Positions 27,401 to 35,515 of a stretch of DNA of 64,000 nt are shown piece by piece. A program made the translations under genes and the position numbers. Source of the DNA: Actinomycetes bacterium (GTDB taxonomy: Bacteria > Actinomycetota > Acidimicrobiia > Acidimicrobiales > Aldehydirespiratoraceae); contig JAJRXC010000063.1 in the NCBI GenBank assembly GCA_024276495.1, forward strand, positions 50,048 to 114,047, written 5' to 3'. Every line of letters starts with the position of its first letter. Positions within the stretch are counted from its first letter, which is position 1. The notes under the pieces are model-generated. The model was not told the DNA's origin and ran no database searches. It worked only from the letters and a program-made list of their open reading frames with translations.

Positions 27401-29100
27401 AGTGGGTTCGTGTGGGTGAAGATCTTCGGATCGGGGCTCAGCACGACGTCGACGTGGCGCAGGTCGCAGTTGACCCGGACGCGCTCGGGCGCCGCCACGA
27501 GGAAGTAGGAGGTCGGGGCGCCCTTCTTCTCCGACCCGTACTTGGGGTTCGCCGAGACGTGGATCACCTCTTTTGGCCGGCCGTACTCGTCGACCTCGTC
27601 GTGTTCGGCAACGAGGTCCTCGCCGATCGCCCCGATGATCTCCGAGAGGTTCTTCCCGGTGGTGATCATCCCCCATCCCCCGATGGAGTGGAACCGGACC
27701 GCGACCGCGCCCTCCGGCAGCAGGGACGGGGTGCGTTCCGAGACGACGGCGTAGGGGTGGTCGATGCCGAGGGTGAAGTAGGTGGCGCCGTCGGCGAGCG
27801 TCCTGCCGTCCCGGCGGGCGATCTGCCCCGTGGCGTACTCGTAGGCACCGATGATCGCCTCCGGGCGGAAGTCACGCGACCCGAGCCCGTAGGTGCCCGA
27901 GAGGATCACCGGCAGGTCCTCGTGGGCGACGCCGGGGATGTCGGATGCGTAGCCGACCGAGTGGACCTCGTGCGCCTTGGAGAGCACCGCGCGGATCTCC
28001 CTGGTCATCTGGTTGTCGCCCGAGAGGCCGTCGTCCGCTCGTTCGAGGACGATCACGGCCGTGTGCCCGGCGAGCGCCCGCACGATGGCAGCCTCCGGGA
28101 GCGGACGGAGCACGTTGATGTGCACCGAGCCGACCTTCGCTCCGTCCCGGTCACGGAGGTAGTCGACCGCCGCCTCGATGTTCTCCGCCGCCGATCCGAA
28201 CGAGACGAACACGACGTCGGCGTCGTCGGTCCGGTACTCGCCGACGAGGCCGTACCGCCGGCCGGTGAGCTCGGCGAACTCCTCGTACGCCGACTCGAGC
28301 ATCGGGAGGATGTCCTCCGAGAAGTTGTTGCGACGTGCGATGACGCCGTTCATGTAGTGCTCCTGGTTCTGGACCGGGCCGAGGAGCATCGGGTTCTCGA
28401 GGTCCATCATGATCGGGACACGGCGCCGGGTCGGGCCGAACAGGACGCGCTGGGCCTCCGTCGGCGTTTCGATGATGTCGTCGTGCGCTCCGAGGAACTC
28501 GCGGATCAGTTCCGCTTCGTGCTTGTAGAAGGTGCGCTCGAGGTGCGAGGTGAGGAACCCGTCCTGGATGTTGATCGCCGGGTTCAGCGACAGTTCGGCG
28601 ACCTTGCGTGCGATGAGCGCCTGGTCGGCGGCCTGCTGGGCGTCCTTCGCGAAGAGCATGATCCAGCCGGTGTCGAGGGCGGCGTACACGTCGTCGTGCC
28701 CGCAGTGCACGTTGAGCGCGTGCTTCGTGAGCGCCCGGGCGGCGACCTCGATGACCATCGTCGAGAGCTTCCCCGGAGCGTGGTAGTACTGCTCGAGGCC
28801 GTAGACGACGCCCTGGCCCGACGTGAAGTTGACCACGCGATGGCCGGTCATCGAGTAGGCGATCGCGCCGCCCTGCGCGGCGTGCTCACCCTCGGCCTCG
28901 ATCGCGATCTTCGGGTTCCCGAACACGTCGAGCACGCCCTCGGCGAACGCGAGCTGGTAGTTCTCGCCCATCTCCGTCGAGGGCGTGATGGGGTAGAAGA
29001 CGCCGGCCTGGGTGATCCGCGCCTCCGTGTGGTAGGACACGATCTGGTTACCGTTCGTCGTGATGCGGATACCCGGGTACTTCGGGACAAATTCGGGCAC
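24448..29100 (-). CDS. nifJ: Pyruvate:ferredoxin (flavodoxin) oxidoreductase, extended single-chain form
   Basis: A 1,550-residue single-chain 2-oxoacid oxidoreductase. An alpha/PFOR-I domain occupies about 1-450 (ITPSTEMGE, GEHAAQGGA), and a gamma domain follows at about 470-680 (RFHSIGGWGMITTG). An 8Fe ferredoxin segment has CTACMDCIVACP near 790 and CKGCGECVLECP near 920. The TPP/beta domain begins near 1,000 (GACAGCGEKT) and holds GGDGGMGDIGYQN and DTQVYSNTGGQ near 1,230-1,260. It oxidises pyruvate with CoA to acetyl-CoA, CO2 and reduced ferredoxin. Typical enzymes have about 1,170-1,230 residues; this one has an enlarged ferredoxin-beta linker and about 180 extra residues at the C-terminus. 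The GTG start has GGAGG 7 bases upstream. It is a single-gene unit. Confidence 0.93.
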   Translation of the reverse strand: MPEFVPKYPGIRITTNGNQIVSYHTEARITQAGVFYPITPSTEMGENYQLAFAEGVLDVFGNPKIAIEAEGEHAAQGGAIAYSMTGHRVVNFTSGQGVVYGLEQYYHAPGKLSTMVIEVAARALTKHALNVHCGHDDVYAALDTGWIMLFAKDAQQAADQALIARKVAELSLNPAINIQDGFLTSHLERTFYKHEAELIREFLGAHDDIIETPTEAQRVLFGPTRRRVPIMMDLENPMLLGPVQNQEHYMNGVIARRNNFSEDILPMLESAYEEFAELTGRRYGLVGEYRTDDADVVFVSFGSAAENIEAAVDYLRDRDGAKVGSVHINVLRPLPEAAIVRALAGHTAVIVLERADDGLSGDNQMTREIRAVLSKAHEVHSVGYASDIPGVAHEDLPVILSGTYGLGSRDFRPEAIIGAYEYATGQIARRDGRTLADGATYFTLGIDHPYAVVSERTPSLLPEGAVAVRFHSIGGWGMITTGKNLSEIIGAIGEDLVAEHDEVDEYGRPKEVIHVSANPKYGSEKKGAPTSYFLVAAPERVRVNCDLRHVDVVLSPDPKIFTHTNPLDGMNPGGTFVWESEEDPETVWERIPRMYRQEIIDKDIRIVTIPGFKIAREATDRPDLQLRMQGNAFLGAFFAVSGMLDEYGVSNERYREIVRAQYVKKFGRFGDAVVESNMEVMTKGGDLIVEIPHGDVDAPDRSSMRLPALAACDSCTVDIPEAAPRAGQEVRIPLAALSTFNAEFKAGLGYNQPSTPLASVSMMAAGTGRGSSKYVARRDTPMWIAENCTACMDCIVACPDTALPNVAQDLDVVFSTAARGYILDKAERDRMLEALPDLEARVRSAMQEIVREKRTVPFVEIMREEVAKVETVSEAARAEFMEVFERIPFAYTKTSHLFRSLERTEPGSGGLFAIMVSDLCKGCGECVLECPYEALEMAPETPRLNADHVSGTNLLDLLPDTPAKYLGRFDPDDPVESAAAHLKNHLMVRTNYEALVSGDGACAGCGEKTILHTVASLTEAYMRPLYHAKADRLDAKADELEANGVEMLAEIAALDTGSYERLKRLVAHTLMGFGGENDDDTTHRIEAHGDLSDEDVVAALVATMRQDAFNHRDLQALDGTIPNGMSVMAMGAHTGCNTVYGSTPPNNPHPYPWMNSLFQDGATVTWLLGESFIADHARRSVIPERLADRISLGVGISEDDYFEMTHMTDAVMTPREVRELPKAWAIGGDGGMGDIGYQNVSKVVLQNRPNVKLLLLDTQVYSNTGGQNSDSSPMLGGGDMNQFGAATEGKLTEKKGVAESFISGHGSAYVAQVSMANAAQFYKAMIEALDYRGTAFIQSYTSCQPEHGIADDVSTLQAGLVRDARSMPQFVLNPQLGETYTETLDISGNPNRDRDWAEVTSKQTGRTYRYTVAHFAATEARFRKHLRPVADPGGLVPLEDMLLLILQNDVVHRSVLDPTHRSYVPDFGVFIEVEDAAGNVTAMAVSRQLVLFCVERRKAWRMLQSKAGVANIDYLAQREALESFDADDVPMADRFIEIRERFDKALAGIL

Positions 29101-29127
29101 GTATCGCCTCCGAGCTAAGACCTGTGA

Positions 29128-29133
29128 AACTTA
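29128..29133 (-). promoter_or_regulatory. Candidate -10 box TAAGTT for nifJ
   Basis: TAAGTT on the minus strand is followed by a leader of about 27 bases containing the GGAGG ribosome-binding site used by the GTG start at 29100. No good -35 is seen. Confidence 0.4.
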
Positions 29134-29205
29134 TCGAAGCCTAGCTCTGGACAGATCGCCGCGGGACGGTCCGCATCACCGCGATGTCGCGTCCCACAGG
29201 CCGAC

Positions 29206-29211
29206 TAGCGT
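29206..29211 (+). promoter_or_regulatory. Leaderless -10 box TAGCGT (class V aminotransferase-fold gene)
   Basis: TAGCGT ends 6 bases before the ATG at 29218; no Shine-Dalgarno sequence is present. Confidence 0.55.
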
Positions 29212-29217
29212 TCGCCC

Positions 29218-30432
29218 ATGATCGACATCACATCAGCCCGCACCACGTTCCCCGCGCTCTCGCGACGGCTCGACGGACGCACCGTCGCCTACCTCGACGG
29301 ACCGGGCGGCACCCAGGTCGCCGCGCCCGTGATCGAGGCGATGAGCCGCTTCATGGAGGTGGGTGGTTCCAACCTCGGCGGCCCGTTCGCCACGTCCGTC
29401 GAGACCGGTGAGGTCGTGAACGGTGCCAGAGCCGCCGTCGCCGACCTCTTCAACGCCGATCCCGGGGAGATCGTGTTCGGACAGAACATGACGTCGCTGA
29501 CCTACGCGATGTCCCGGTCGATCGCCCGCACATGGCGACGGGGGGACAACATCGTCCTGTCGAGGTTGGACCACGACGCCAACGTCTCCCCGTGGCTCCA
29601 GGCGGCCAAGGACGCGGGGGTCACCGTGCGGTACGTGGACTTCGATCCCGACGATGGCTGCTCGCTCGAGCTCGAGACCCTCGACCGGGCGATCGACCGG
29701 TACACCAGACTCGTTGCATTCACCCACGCTTCCAACGCCGTGGGAACCCTGACACCCGTGAGCGAGATCGTCGACCGCGCCCACGACGTCGGTGCGCTGA
29801 CCTACGTCGACGCCGTCCACTACACCCCGCACGGCCTCGTCGACGTCCGTTCGACCGGGACGGACTTCCTCGTCGCCTCCGCGTACAAGTGGTTCGGCCC
29901 GCACACCGGGTGCCTCTTCGGGAAGGCGGACCTGCTCGAGAGCCTCGAACCGTACAAGCTGAGGCCGACGCACGACACCGCGCCGGACCGGTGGGAGACC
30001 GGGACACAGTCCTTCGAATCGCTCGCCGGGGTGACGGCGGCAGTGGAGTACATCGCGTCGCTCGGCACGGGGGAGACGCGCAGGGATCGGATCGTGTCCG
30101 CGTACGCGGCCATCTCCGCCTACGAGACGACCCTGACGGAGCGGTTCCTCGCCGGGATCGGCCACATCGACGGCGTCGACCTGTACGGCCGCGGCACGCC
30201 TGAGGGGCGAACCCCGACGTTCGCCGTCGATGTGGCGGGAACGAGCCCTGCCGAGGTCGCCTCCTCCCTCGGTGCCCTCGGCATCTTCGTGTGGGACGGC
30301 GACTACTACGCCTACGAGGTGATGCGGCGTCTTCGCAAGGATCCCGACGGCCTCGTCCGCATCGGCTTCATCCACTACAACACCGTCGAGGAGGTCGACC
30401 GCGTCCTCGACGCGCTCGCCGCGCTCACCTGA
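29218..30432 (+). CDS. Cysteine-desulfurase-like PLP enzyme (class V aminotransferase fold)
   Basis: A 404-residue fold-type I PLP enzyme. YLDGPGGTQVAAPVIEAM at the N-terminus and SLTYAMSRSIAR match the cysteine-desulfurase-like family of actinobacteria. The PLP Lys lies in SAYKWFGPHTG, the pyridine-N Asp in YVDAVHYTPHG, and the C-terminus LVRIGFIHYNTVEEVDRVLDAL is typical. The Cys-bearing active-site loop of true IscS/SufS is not apparent, so it may act on another amino acid or a selenium/sulfur substrate. A SelA- or NifS-type selenium role is speculative. It is transcribed as a leaderless message, divergent from nifJ. Confidence 0.85.
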   Translation: MIDITSARTTFPALSRRLDGRTVAYLDGPGGTQVAAPVIEAMSRFMEVGGSNLGGPFATSVETGEVVNGARAAVADLFNADPGEIVFGQNMTSLTYAMSRSIARTWRRGDNIVLSRLDHDANVSPWLQAAKDAGVTVRYVDFDPDDGCSLELETLDRAIDRYTRLVAFTHASNAVGTLTPVSEIVDRAHDVGALTYVDAVHYTPHGLVDVRSTGTDFLVASAYKWFGPHTGCLFGKADLLESLEPYKLRPTHDTAPDRWETGTQSFESLAGVTAAVEYIASLGTGETRRDRIVSAYAAISAYETTLTERFLAGIGHIDGVDLYGRGTPEGRTPTFAVDVAGTSPAEVASSLGALGIFVWDGDYYAYEVMRRLRKDPDGLVRIGFIHYNTVEEVDRVLDALAALT

Positions 30433-30487
30433 GGCGGACCGGCGTCGCCGCGATCGATCGGCCGTCGCGCGGCTCGCCGCGTGCCGC

Positions 30488-30493
30488 TACCGT
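30488..30493 (+). promoter_or_regulatory. Candidate -10 box TACCGT (small alpha/beta protein)
   Basis: TACCGT is followed by a leader of about 29 bases carrying GGGAGG before the ATG at 30523. Confidence 0.42.
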
Positions 30494-30522
30494 CGAGGAG
30501 ACCGATCACCCGGGAGGACTCC

Positions 30523-30840
30523 ATGTATCTCATCCGTCGCATCTACACCGTCAAGCCCGGTGAGGCGCGTAAGGCCGCGACCCTCATCGACGAGATCGGC
30601 AGGAAGTACCTCGAAGCCGGGACGCGTACCGAGAGCCGCGTCTACTTCAACAGCGGGACCACGCCCGGCGACCGCGACACGGTCGTGATGGAGTGGACCG
30701 ACGACAGCCTCGAGTCGCCGTACCGGCCCGGTCGGACGCCGGTGGAGGGCGTCGCCGAACTCGCGGCGCAGCTTCGCGACGTCGCCCTCGACTCGCGCAT
30801 CGAGTTCTGGGAGCTGATGACCGACGACAAGCGCCTCTGA
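30523..30840 (+). CDS. Small hypothetical protein, possible dimeric alpha/beta-barrel fold
   Basis: A 105-residue cytoplasmic protein. The pattern MYLIRRIYTVKPGEARKAATLIDEIGRKY, with an initial beta strand ending in a helix, then RVYFNSG and TVVMEWTDDSLESPY, resembles ferredoxin-like dimeric alpha/beta-barrel proteins of the NIPSNAP/ABM type. No catalytic residues can be assigned. The ATG at 30523 is preferred over an upstream in-frame GTG because GGGAGG lies directly before it. It is probably monocistronic; a short intergenic region separates it from the VanW gene. Function unknown. Confidence 0.65.
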   Translation: MYLIRRIYTVKPGEARKAATLIDEIGRKYLEAGTRTESRVYFNSGTTPGDRDTVVMEWTDDSLESPYRPGRTPVEGVAELAAQLRDVALDSRIEFWELMTDDKRL

Positions 30841-30953
30841 GGCGACGCACGTCCGTTCGGCCGACGAGAACGCGAAACACCGGGCTACAGGTTGCCGGCC
30901 ATCGTCCGACACACCTTCGAGAGGCATTGCAACCGGTTTCCTGAGATCGGGCA

Positions 30954-30959
30954 TACAAT
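30954..30959 (+). promoter_or_regulatory. Candidate -10 box TACAAT for the VanW-family gene
   Basis: TACAAT lies 27 bases before the ATG at 30987, whose ribosome-binding site is GGGAGG. A TTGCAA sequence upstream has a 21-base spacer, too long for a standard -35. Confidence 0.45.
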
Positions 30960-30986
30960 CGATGGACGATCGGCTCTGGGAGGACG

Positions 30987-32843
30987 ATGCGCCGGATCAT
31001 CATCGCTACAGCGCTCGCCGTTCCGGTGGTCGTCATGGCGTTCATCGCTGCCGGCTACACCCACGACGAGGTGATCGCCGCCGACCGCGTGAGCCGTGGC
31101 GTGACGGTGGTCGGCGTGGACGTTTCGCGACAATCCGCTGAGGACGTCGCGGACGTCGTCGCATCGTACGAGGCGCAACTACGTGCCGAGCCCCTCGAGC
31201 TGATCATCGACGGCACCACGGTACAGCTCGATCCGGCCGAGGTCGGCCTCGACGTCGACGAAGCAGCGGTCGTCGAGGATGCGATGTCGGTGCGTCGCCG
31301 GAGCGGGATCAGGGAGAACCTGTCGGCGTGGAGCCGTACCTTCGTGTCGAGAACGTCCATCGAAGCGCCCGCCACCATCGACGAGGAGCTCCTGGCCGAG
31401 GTCCTCGAGCAACTGTCGCGGACGGCCATCAACAAGCCGGCGTACGACGGTGCGATCAAGGTCGAGAACGGCACGATCGTCGCCGAGTACCCGGAGCCGG
31501 GGCTGCGGATCGACGTCGACGCTGCGATCCCGCTGATCAGCGAGCAACTCGTCCGGCCCGACCGCGTTCCGGTCGTCGTACCGCTGATGGCGATCGAGCC
31601 CCTGATCACCGACGAGGACGTCGACGAGGCGCTGGCCCTCGCACAGAGCCTCACCGATCAGGCCGTGCGCCTCCGCGTTCCGGGCGGTGACGGGACGATC
31701 GTCTACACCCCGGCGGGCCTGACGTCGGCACTGCGGAGCGAGATCGTCGTCAACTCACCCGCCGTTCTGACCGTCGACCTGGACCCCGACGTGCTCACCG
31801 AGATCGCGGCTCGATCGATGGACCAGTTCACGGTCCCGCCGACGGACGCCACCTTCGTCCTGACGGAGAAGGTCCCCGAGGACGGCGACGAGGACGCCGA
31901 ACCCGTCAAGGTCCTCGAGATCGTCCCCTCGGTTCGCGGTCAGAAGGTGGATCTCGAAGCGATCCCGGACGTCGTGAAACGGGCCGCGCTCGGCTCGGGC
32001 ACCGGTGTCGTCCCGATGACCGAAGGGGACGAGGCCGAGTTCACGACCACGATGGCCGAGGCCATGGGTCCCCTCGGCGAGGTCTCGAGTTTCACCACCT
32101 ACCACCCCTGCTGTCAGTCGAGGGTCACGAACATCCAGCTGCTCGCCGACGAGATCCGGGGGGCGATCGTGATGCCGGGCGAGCAGTTCTCGATCAACGA
32201 GCGGGCCGGAGAGCGGACCCTCGCCGAGGGTTACGTCCGCGCCGGTGCGATCATCAACGGACGCGTCGAGTGCTGCGACAGCAAGGTCAACATCGGTGGC
32301 GGCACCAGCCAGTTCGCGACCACGTTCTACAACGCCGTCTTCTTCGGCTGCTACAAGGACGTGTTCCACCAGCCCCACAGCCTCTACTTCCCCCGCTACC
32401 CGTACGTCCGTGAGGCGACGCTCGGGTGGCCCATGCCGGATGTGATCTTCGAGAACGACTCGGACGCGGTCGTCTACATCGACACGACCTACACCGGATC
32501 GTCGATCACCGTCACGTTCTACGGCAACAACGGCGGGCGGACCTGCACGTCCTCGACGTCGGGCAACACGGTCACCCGCACGATGACGCACCCCGACGGC
32601 ACCGTGACCCAGGAGCACTGGGAGTGGAACTACCGCAGACCGAAGCCGAAAGAGGAGGAGACGCCTCCCACCACCACGACGACGACGCCGACGACCACCA
32701 CGACGACGACCACGACCACCACCACGACGCCGACCACGACCACCACCACCGCACCGCCGACCACCACCACCACGACGCCGACCACCACCACCGCACCGCC
32801 GACCACCACCACCACGACGCCGACCACCACCACCGTTCCCTGA
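30987..32843 (+). CDS. VanW-family envelope protein with peptidoglycan-binding-like repeats and Thr-rich tail
   Basis: A 618-residue exported protein with an N-terminal membrane anchor (about 4-22). Two putative-peptidoglycan-binding (YoaR-like) domains follow (about 40-120 and 205-290). The VanW domain lies at about 370-500, with FTTYHPCCQSRVTNI and IGGGTSQFATTFYNAVFFGC. The Cys pairs CC (twice) and a later Cys are typical of the actinobacterial subfamily and may form disulfides. The last 65 residues are Thr/Pro-rich repeats, a likely cell-wall-spanning and possibly O-glycosylated stalk. VanW proteins accompany glycopeptide resistance in other bacteria but their activity is unknown, and no van genes are nearby. 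Confidence 0.88.
   Translation: MRRIIIATALAVPVVVMAFIAAGYTHDEVIAADRVSRGVTVVGVDVSRQSAEDVADVVASYEAQLRAEPLELIIDGTTVQLDPAEVGLDVDEAAVVEDAMSVRRRSGIRENLSAWSRTFVSRTSIEAPATIDEELLAEVLEQLSRTAINKPAYDGAIKVENGTIVAEYPEPGLRIDVDAAIPLISEQLVRPDRVPVVVPLMAIEPLITDEDVDEALALAQSLTDQAVRLRVPGGDGTIVYTPAGLTSALRSEIVVNSPAVLTVDLDPDVLTEIAARSMDQFTVPPTDATFVLTEKVPEDGDEDAEPVKVLEIVPSVRGQKVDLEAIPDVVKRAALGSGTGVVPMTEGDEAEFTTTMAEAMGPLGEVSSFTTYHPCCQSRVTNIQLLADEIRGAIVMPGEQFSINERAGERTLAEGYVRAGAIINGRVECCDSKVNIGGGTSQFATTFYNAVFFGCYKDVFHQPHSLYFPRYPYVREATLGWPMPDVIFENDSDAVVYIDTTYTGSSITVTFYGNNGGRTCTSSTSGNTVTRTMTHPDGTVTQEHWEWNYRRPKPKEEETPPTTTTTTPTTTTTTTTTTTTTPTTTTTTAPPTTTTTTPTTTTAPPTTTTTTPTTTTVP
32668..32841 (+). repeat. Thr/Pro-coding tandem repeat
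   Basis: The 3' end of the VanW gene is built of ACC/ACG triplets. A 42-base unit encoding APPTTTTTTPTTTT occurs twice in tandem near 32749-32832. Copy number is likely to vary by slippage. Confidence 0.85.
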
Positions 32844-32900
32844 TACCGCGTCGCGCCGGGAACCCGGAACGAACGGCCCCCACGATGCGTTGACCTGGCG

Positions 32901-33785
32901 ATGGCCAACCCTTCCCCGAAACGCCGCTACGCGCTCCCCGGCGGCAAGATCACCGTCTCGTCCCCGGGGATGTGGGTGCGCTCGATGCGCCACGGGAAGC
33001 ACCTGTTCGGCCCTTCGTACCGGGCCTTGATGGAAGCGACCCGCTCACCGGAGCGCGCCGAGCTCCACGCTGCGGAACGTCGCTGGTGTACCGAGGTCGC
33101 CCGGGCGATCGACCTCACGGTCGACGCGCACGGACTCGACAACGTCGATCCCTCCCGCAGGTACCTCGTCGCACCGCTCCACGAGGGGTTCCTCGATCTG
33201 GTCGCACTCCAGCAGCTCCCGCTCGGCCTGGCGTACACCGCCTCCGAGGAGCTGTACGCATGGAGGTTCCTCGGGCCCTACCTGTCGGCCTCCGGGCAGA
33301 CCGCCATCTCGCACACGAACGGCCCGGCCGCGTACCGGGCGCTCCTCACGGCGGGACACACCGCGGCCATCCGCGACGAGAGCCTCGTCGTGTTCCCTCA
33401 GGGTTCCCTCCTCGGTATCGAGGTCGCGTTCCATCAGGGAGCGTTCCGGATCGCGGAGCGTTTCGGGCTCCCCGTGCTCCCCGTCGTCCTGACCGGGGCC
33501 GCCTCGATCTGGGACTACCCGTTCTCGACGGCGCTGCGGACGGGTGGCACGATCCGGCTCGAGGTGCTCCCGCCGGTCGAGGCACGTCACGCCGTCGTCC
33601 GCGCCGCTTCGATCGAAGTCGAGATGAAGGAACGGGCACTGTCGGCCGATCCCCCGCCCCGGCACTTCGATCCGGACCGCGACGGTTGGTGGGACGGGTA
33701 CCGGTACGAGATCGACCCGAGCTTCCCCGAGGTGGCCGAAGCGATCGAGCGCCTCCGACGCGGGCACGTGGTCGCCACCGGGTGA
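32901..33785 (+). CDS. PlsC-like lysophospholipid acyltransferase family protein
   Basis: A 294-residue acyltransferase. The catalytic HX4D motif reads HEGFLD near residue 93, the second block is FPQGSLLGIEVAFHQGAFRIAERFG near 165-190 (with EGT replaced by QGS), and the fourth block is LPVLPVVLTG. This is the 1-acylglycerol-3-phosphate acyltransferase fold; the substrate may be a lysophospholipid or another acyl acceptor. No strong membrane helix is visible, so membrane association would be peripheral. It begins 57 bases after the VanW gene and may be cotranscribed with it. No clear Shine-Dalgarno sequence is seen. Confidence 0.82.
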   Translation: MANPSPKRRYALPGGKITVSSPGMWVRSMRHGKHLFGPSYRALMEATRSPERAELHAAERRWCTEVARAIDLTVDAHGLDNVDPSRRYLVAPLHEGFLDLVALQQLPLGLAYTASEELYAWRFLGPYLSASGQTAISHTNGPAAYRALLTAGHTAAIRDESLVVFPQGSLLGIEVAFHQGAFRIAERFGLPVLPVVLTGAASIWDYPFSTALRTGGTIRLEVLPPVEARHAVVRAASIEVEMKERALSADPPPRHFDPDRDGWWDGYRYEIDPSFPEVAEAIERLRRGHVVATG

Positions 33786-33864
33786 CCCCGGCCCGCCGAC
33801 GACGGGGTGGACGCCGTGCATCGCTCGCCGTGCCAGACTTGGCGCACGCGACGATCGAGGAACC

Positions 33865-35244
33865 ATGGAGTACCGCACCATCATCGAACCCTTCCGCATC
33901 CACAGCGTCCAGGCCATCGATCTCCCCGATCTCGCCCAGCGCGAGCGTGCGCTCGAGCGTTCCGGCTTCAACCTGTTCGGCCTCCACGCCGATGAGATCA
34001 TCATCGATCTCCTCACGGACTCCGGGACCGGAGCGATGTCGTCGAACCAGTGGGCAGGGATGATGCGCGGCGACGAGTCCTACGCGGGGAGCCGATCGTT
34101 CTTCCGGTTCGAGGCCGCGGTCAAGGACATCACCGGCATGGACGAGGTCATCCCGACGCACCAGGGTCGCGCGGCGGAGAAGATCCTCTTCTCGGTGGCG
34201 GTCTCGGAGGGCGACGTCGTCCCCAACAACACCCACTTCGACACGACGCGGGCCAACGTCGAGTACCAGGGCGCCGAGGCGCGCGACCTCGTGATCGCCG
34301 AAGGGACCGACCCTTCCGCGATCCTCCCGTTCAAGGGGAACATGGACGTCGAGCGGCTACGCCGGACGATCGAGGAGGTCGGCCCAGATCGGGTTCCGCT
34401 CGTGATGGTGACGGTGACGAACAACTCGGGTGGTGGCCAGCCGGTGTCGATGGCCAACCTGCGCGAGGTCCGGGCGGTGTGCGACGAGTTCGGGGTGCCG
34501 CTCTACCTCGATGCGTGCCGCTTCGCCGAGAACGCCTGGTTCATCAAGCTCCGCGAGCCCGGCTACGAGGACAAGACGCCCCGCGAGATCGCTCGTGAGA
34601 TGTTCTCGTACGCCGACGGGGCGACCATGTCCGCGAAGAAGGACGGTCTCGCGAACATCGGGGGGTTCCTCGCGACGAACGACCAGGAGATCTCGCTCAA
34701 CGCGCGCAACCTGCTGATCCTCACCGAGGGGTTCCCCACCTACGGTGGACTCGCCGGGTACGACCTCGAGGCCGTCGCGATCGGGCTCGACGAGGTGCTC
34801 GACGAGAACTACCTGAACTACCGCATCCGTTCGACCGCGTACCTCGCCGAGACCATCTCGAACGCCGGGGTGCCGATCGTCCAACCGCCCGGCGGACACG
34901 CCGTGTACATCGACGCAGCGACGCTGCTCCCCCATATCCCGCCGCACGAGTACCCGGCCCAGGCGCTCGCCATCGAGCTGTACCGGGCGGGCGGAGTGCG
35001 TGGGGTGGAGATCGGCACGGTGATGTTCGGGCGACCCGACCCCTCGGGTGGGCCCGACACATCCGCCGCCATGGAGCTGGTGCGCCTCGCCGTGCCGCGC
35101 CGGACCTACACGCAGAGCCACATCGACTACGTCGGTGAGGTCGTCATCGACGTTGCCGGTCGGGCCTCGTCGCTGCGCGGGCTCCGGATCGTCGACCAGC
35201 CCGCGTGGCTTCGCCACTTCACGGCCCGATTCTCCCGTCTCTGA
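33865..35244 (+). CDS. tnaA: Tryptophanase
   Basis: A 459-residue PLP-dependent beta-eliminating lyase. The PLP Lys is in SAKKDGLANIGG, the early signature GDESYAGSRSFFRFE matches the family, and HQGRAAEKILF is conserved. Two features favour tryptophanase over tyrosine phenol-lyase: GVEIG at the position where tyrosine phenol-lyases carry MERG-type sequence with the substrate Arg, and LRHFTA near the C-terminus, with the tryptophanase His instead of Phe. The enzyme splits tryptophan into indole, pyruvate and ammonia. The ATG has GAGGAA upstream. There is no tnaC-like leader or tnaB permease; a strong terminator follows. Tryptophanase is uncommon in actinobacteria. Confidence 0.9.
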   Translation: MEYRTIIEPFRIHSVQAIDLPDLAQRERALERSGFNLFGLHADEIIIDLLTDSGTGAMSSNQWAGMMRGDESYAGSRSFFRFEAAVKDITGMDEVIPTHQGRAAEKILFSVAVSEGDVVPNNTHFDTTRANVEYQGAEARDLVIAEGTDPSAILPFKGNMDVERLRRTIEEVGPDRVPLVMVTVTNNSGGGQPVSMANLREVRAVCDEFGVPLYLDACRFAENAWFIKLREPGYEDKTPREIAREMFSYADGATMSAKKDGLANIGGFLATNDQEISLNARNLLILTEGFPTYGGLAGYDLEAVAIGLDEVLDENYLNYRIRSTAYLAETISNAGVPIVQPPGGHAVYIDAATLLPHIPPHEYPAQALAIELYRAGGVRGVEIGTVMFGRPDPSGGPDTSAAMELVRLAVPRRTYTQSHIDYVGEVVIDVAGRASSLRGLRIVDQPAWLRHFTARFSRL

Positions 35245-35290
35245 CGCGTCGGGTCGGGGCCCGTCGCATCCTGCGGGTGAGGTCACACGA

Positions 35291-35317
35291 GAGAGGAGCC
35301 TCGATGAGGCTCCTCTC
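35291..35317 (+). terminator. Intrinsic-type terminator after tnaA
   Basis: GAGAGGAGCCTC pairs perfectly (12 bp) with GAGGCTCCTCTC around a GAT loop, 46 bases after the tnaA stop. A T-run is weak (GTTCAACC). Confidence 0.72.
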
Positions 35318-35515
35318 GTTCAACCGGCCCGCCGCTGGCGACGGTCATATCGTCGTCCACATAACCGACTGGGTTTCAAGTGCCTCTGGCACTCGCTTGG
35401 CGGGGTACGGATCCTCACACCGCCAGTGCGACCCGGCTCAGTCTCTATCCGCTTCAACGGTGGCACACAATCCTGAGCGTGTCAATGATCAATCCGACGG
35501 GCCGGCGTCGCGGGC
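35318..35515. other. Lower-GC, structured intergenic segment
   Basis: This 198-base segment lies between the tnaA terminator and the convergent cutinase gene and is less GC-rich than its surroundings. It contains AGTGCC/GGCACT (loop TCT) and a GGCGG...CCGCC stem with outer GCAC/GTGC pairs. No supported open reading frame or recognised RNA family is seen; it may be a small RNA or the relic of a mobile element. Confidence 0.4.

Noticed and set aside
25483..29118. Plus-strand open frame of about 1,200 codons
   Set aside because: Antisense shadow of the pyruvate:ferredoxin oxidoreductase gene; no recognisable domain and no ribosome-binding site.
32572..32908. Minus-strand frames rich in Trp or Val/Gly
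   Set aside because: They are translations of the complementary strand of the Thr-coding repeat in the VanW gene.
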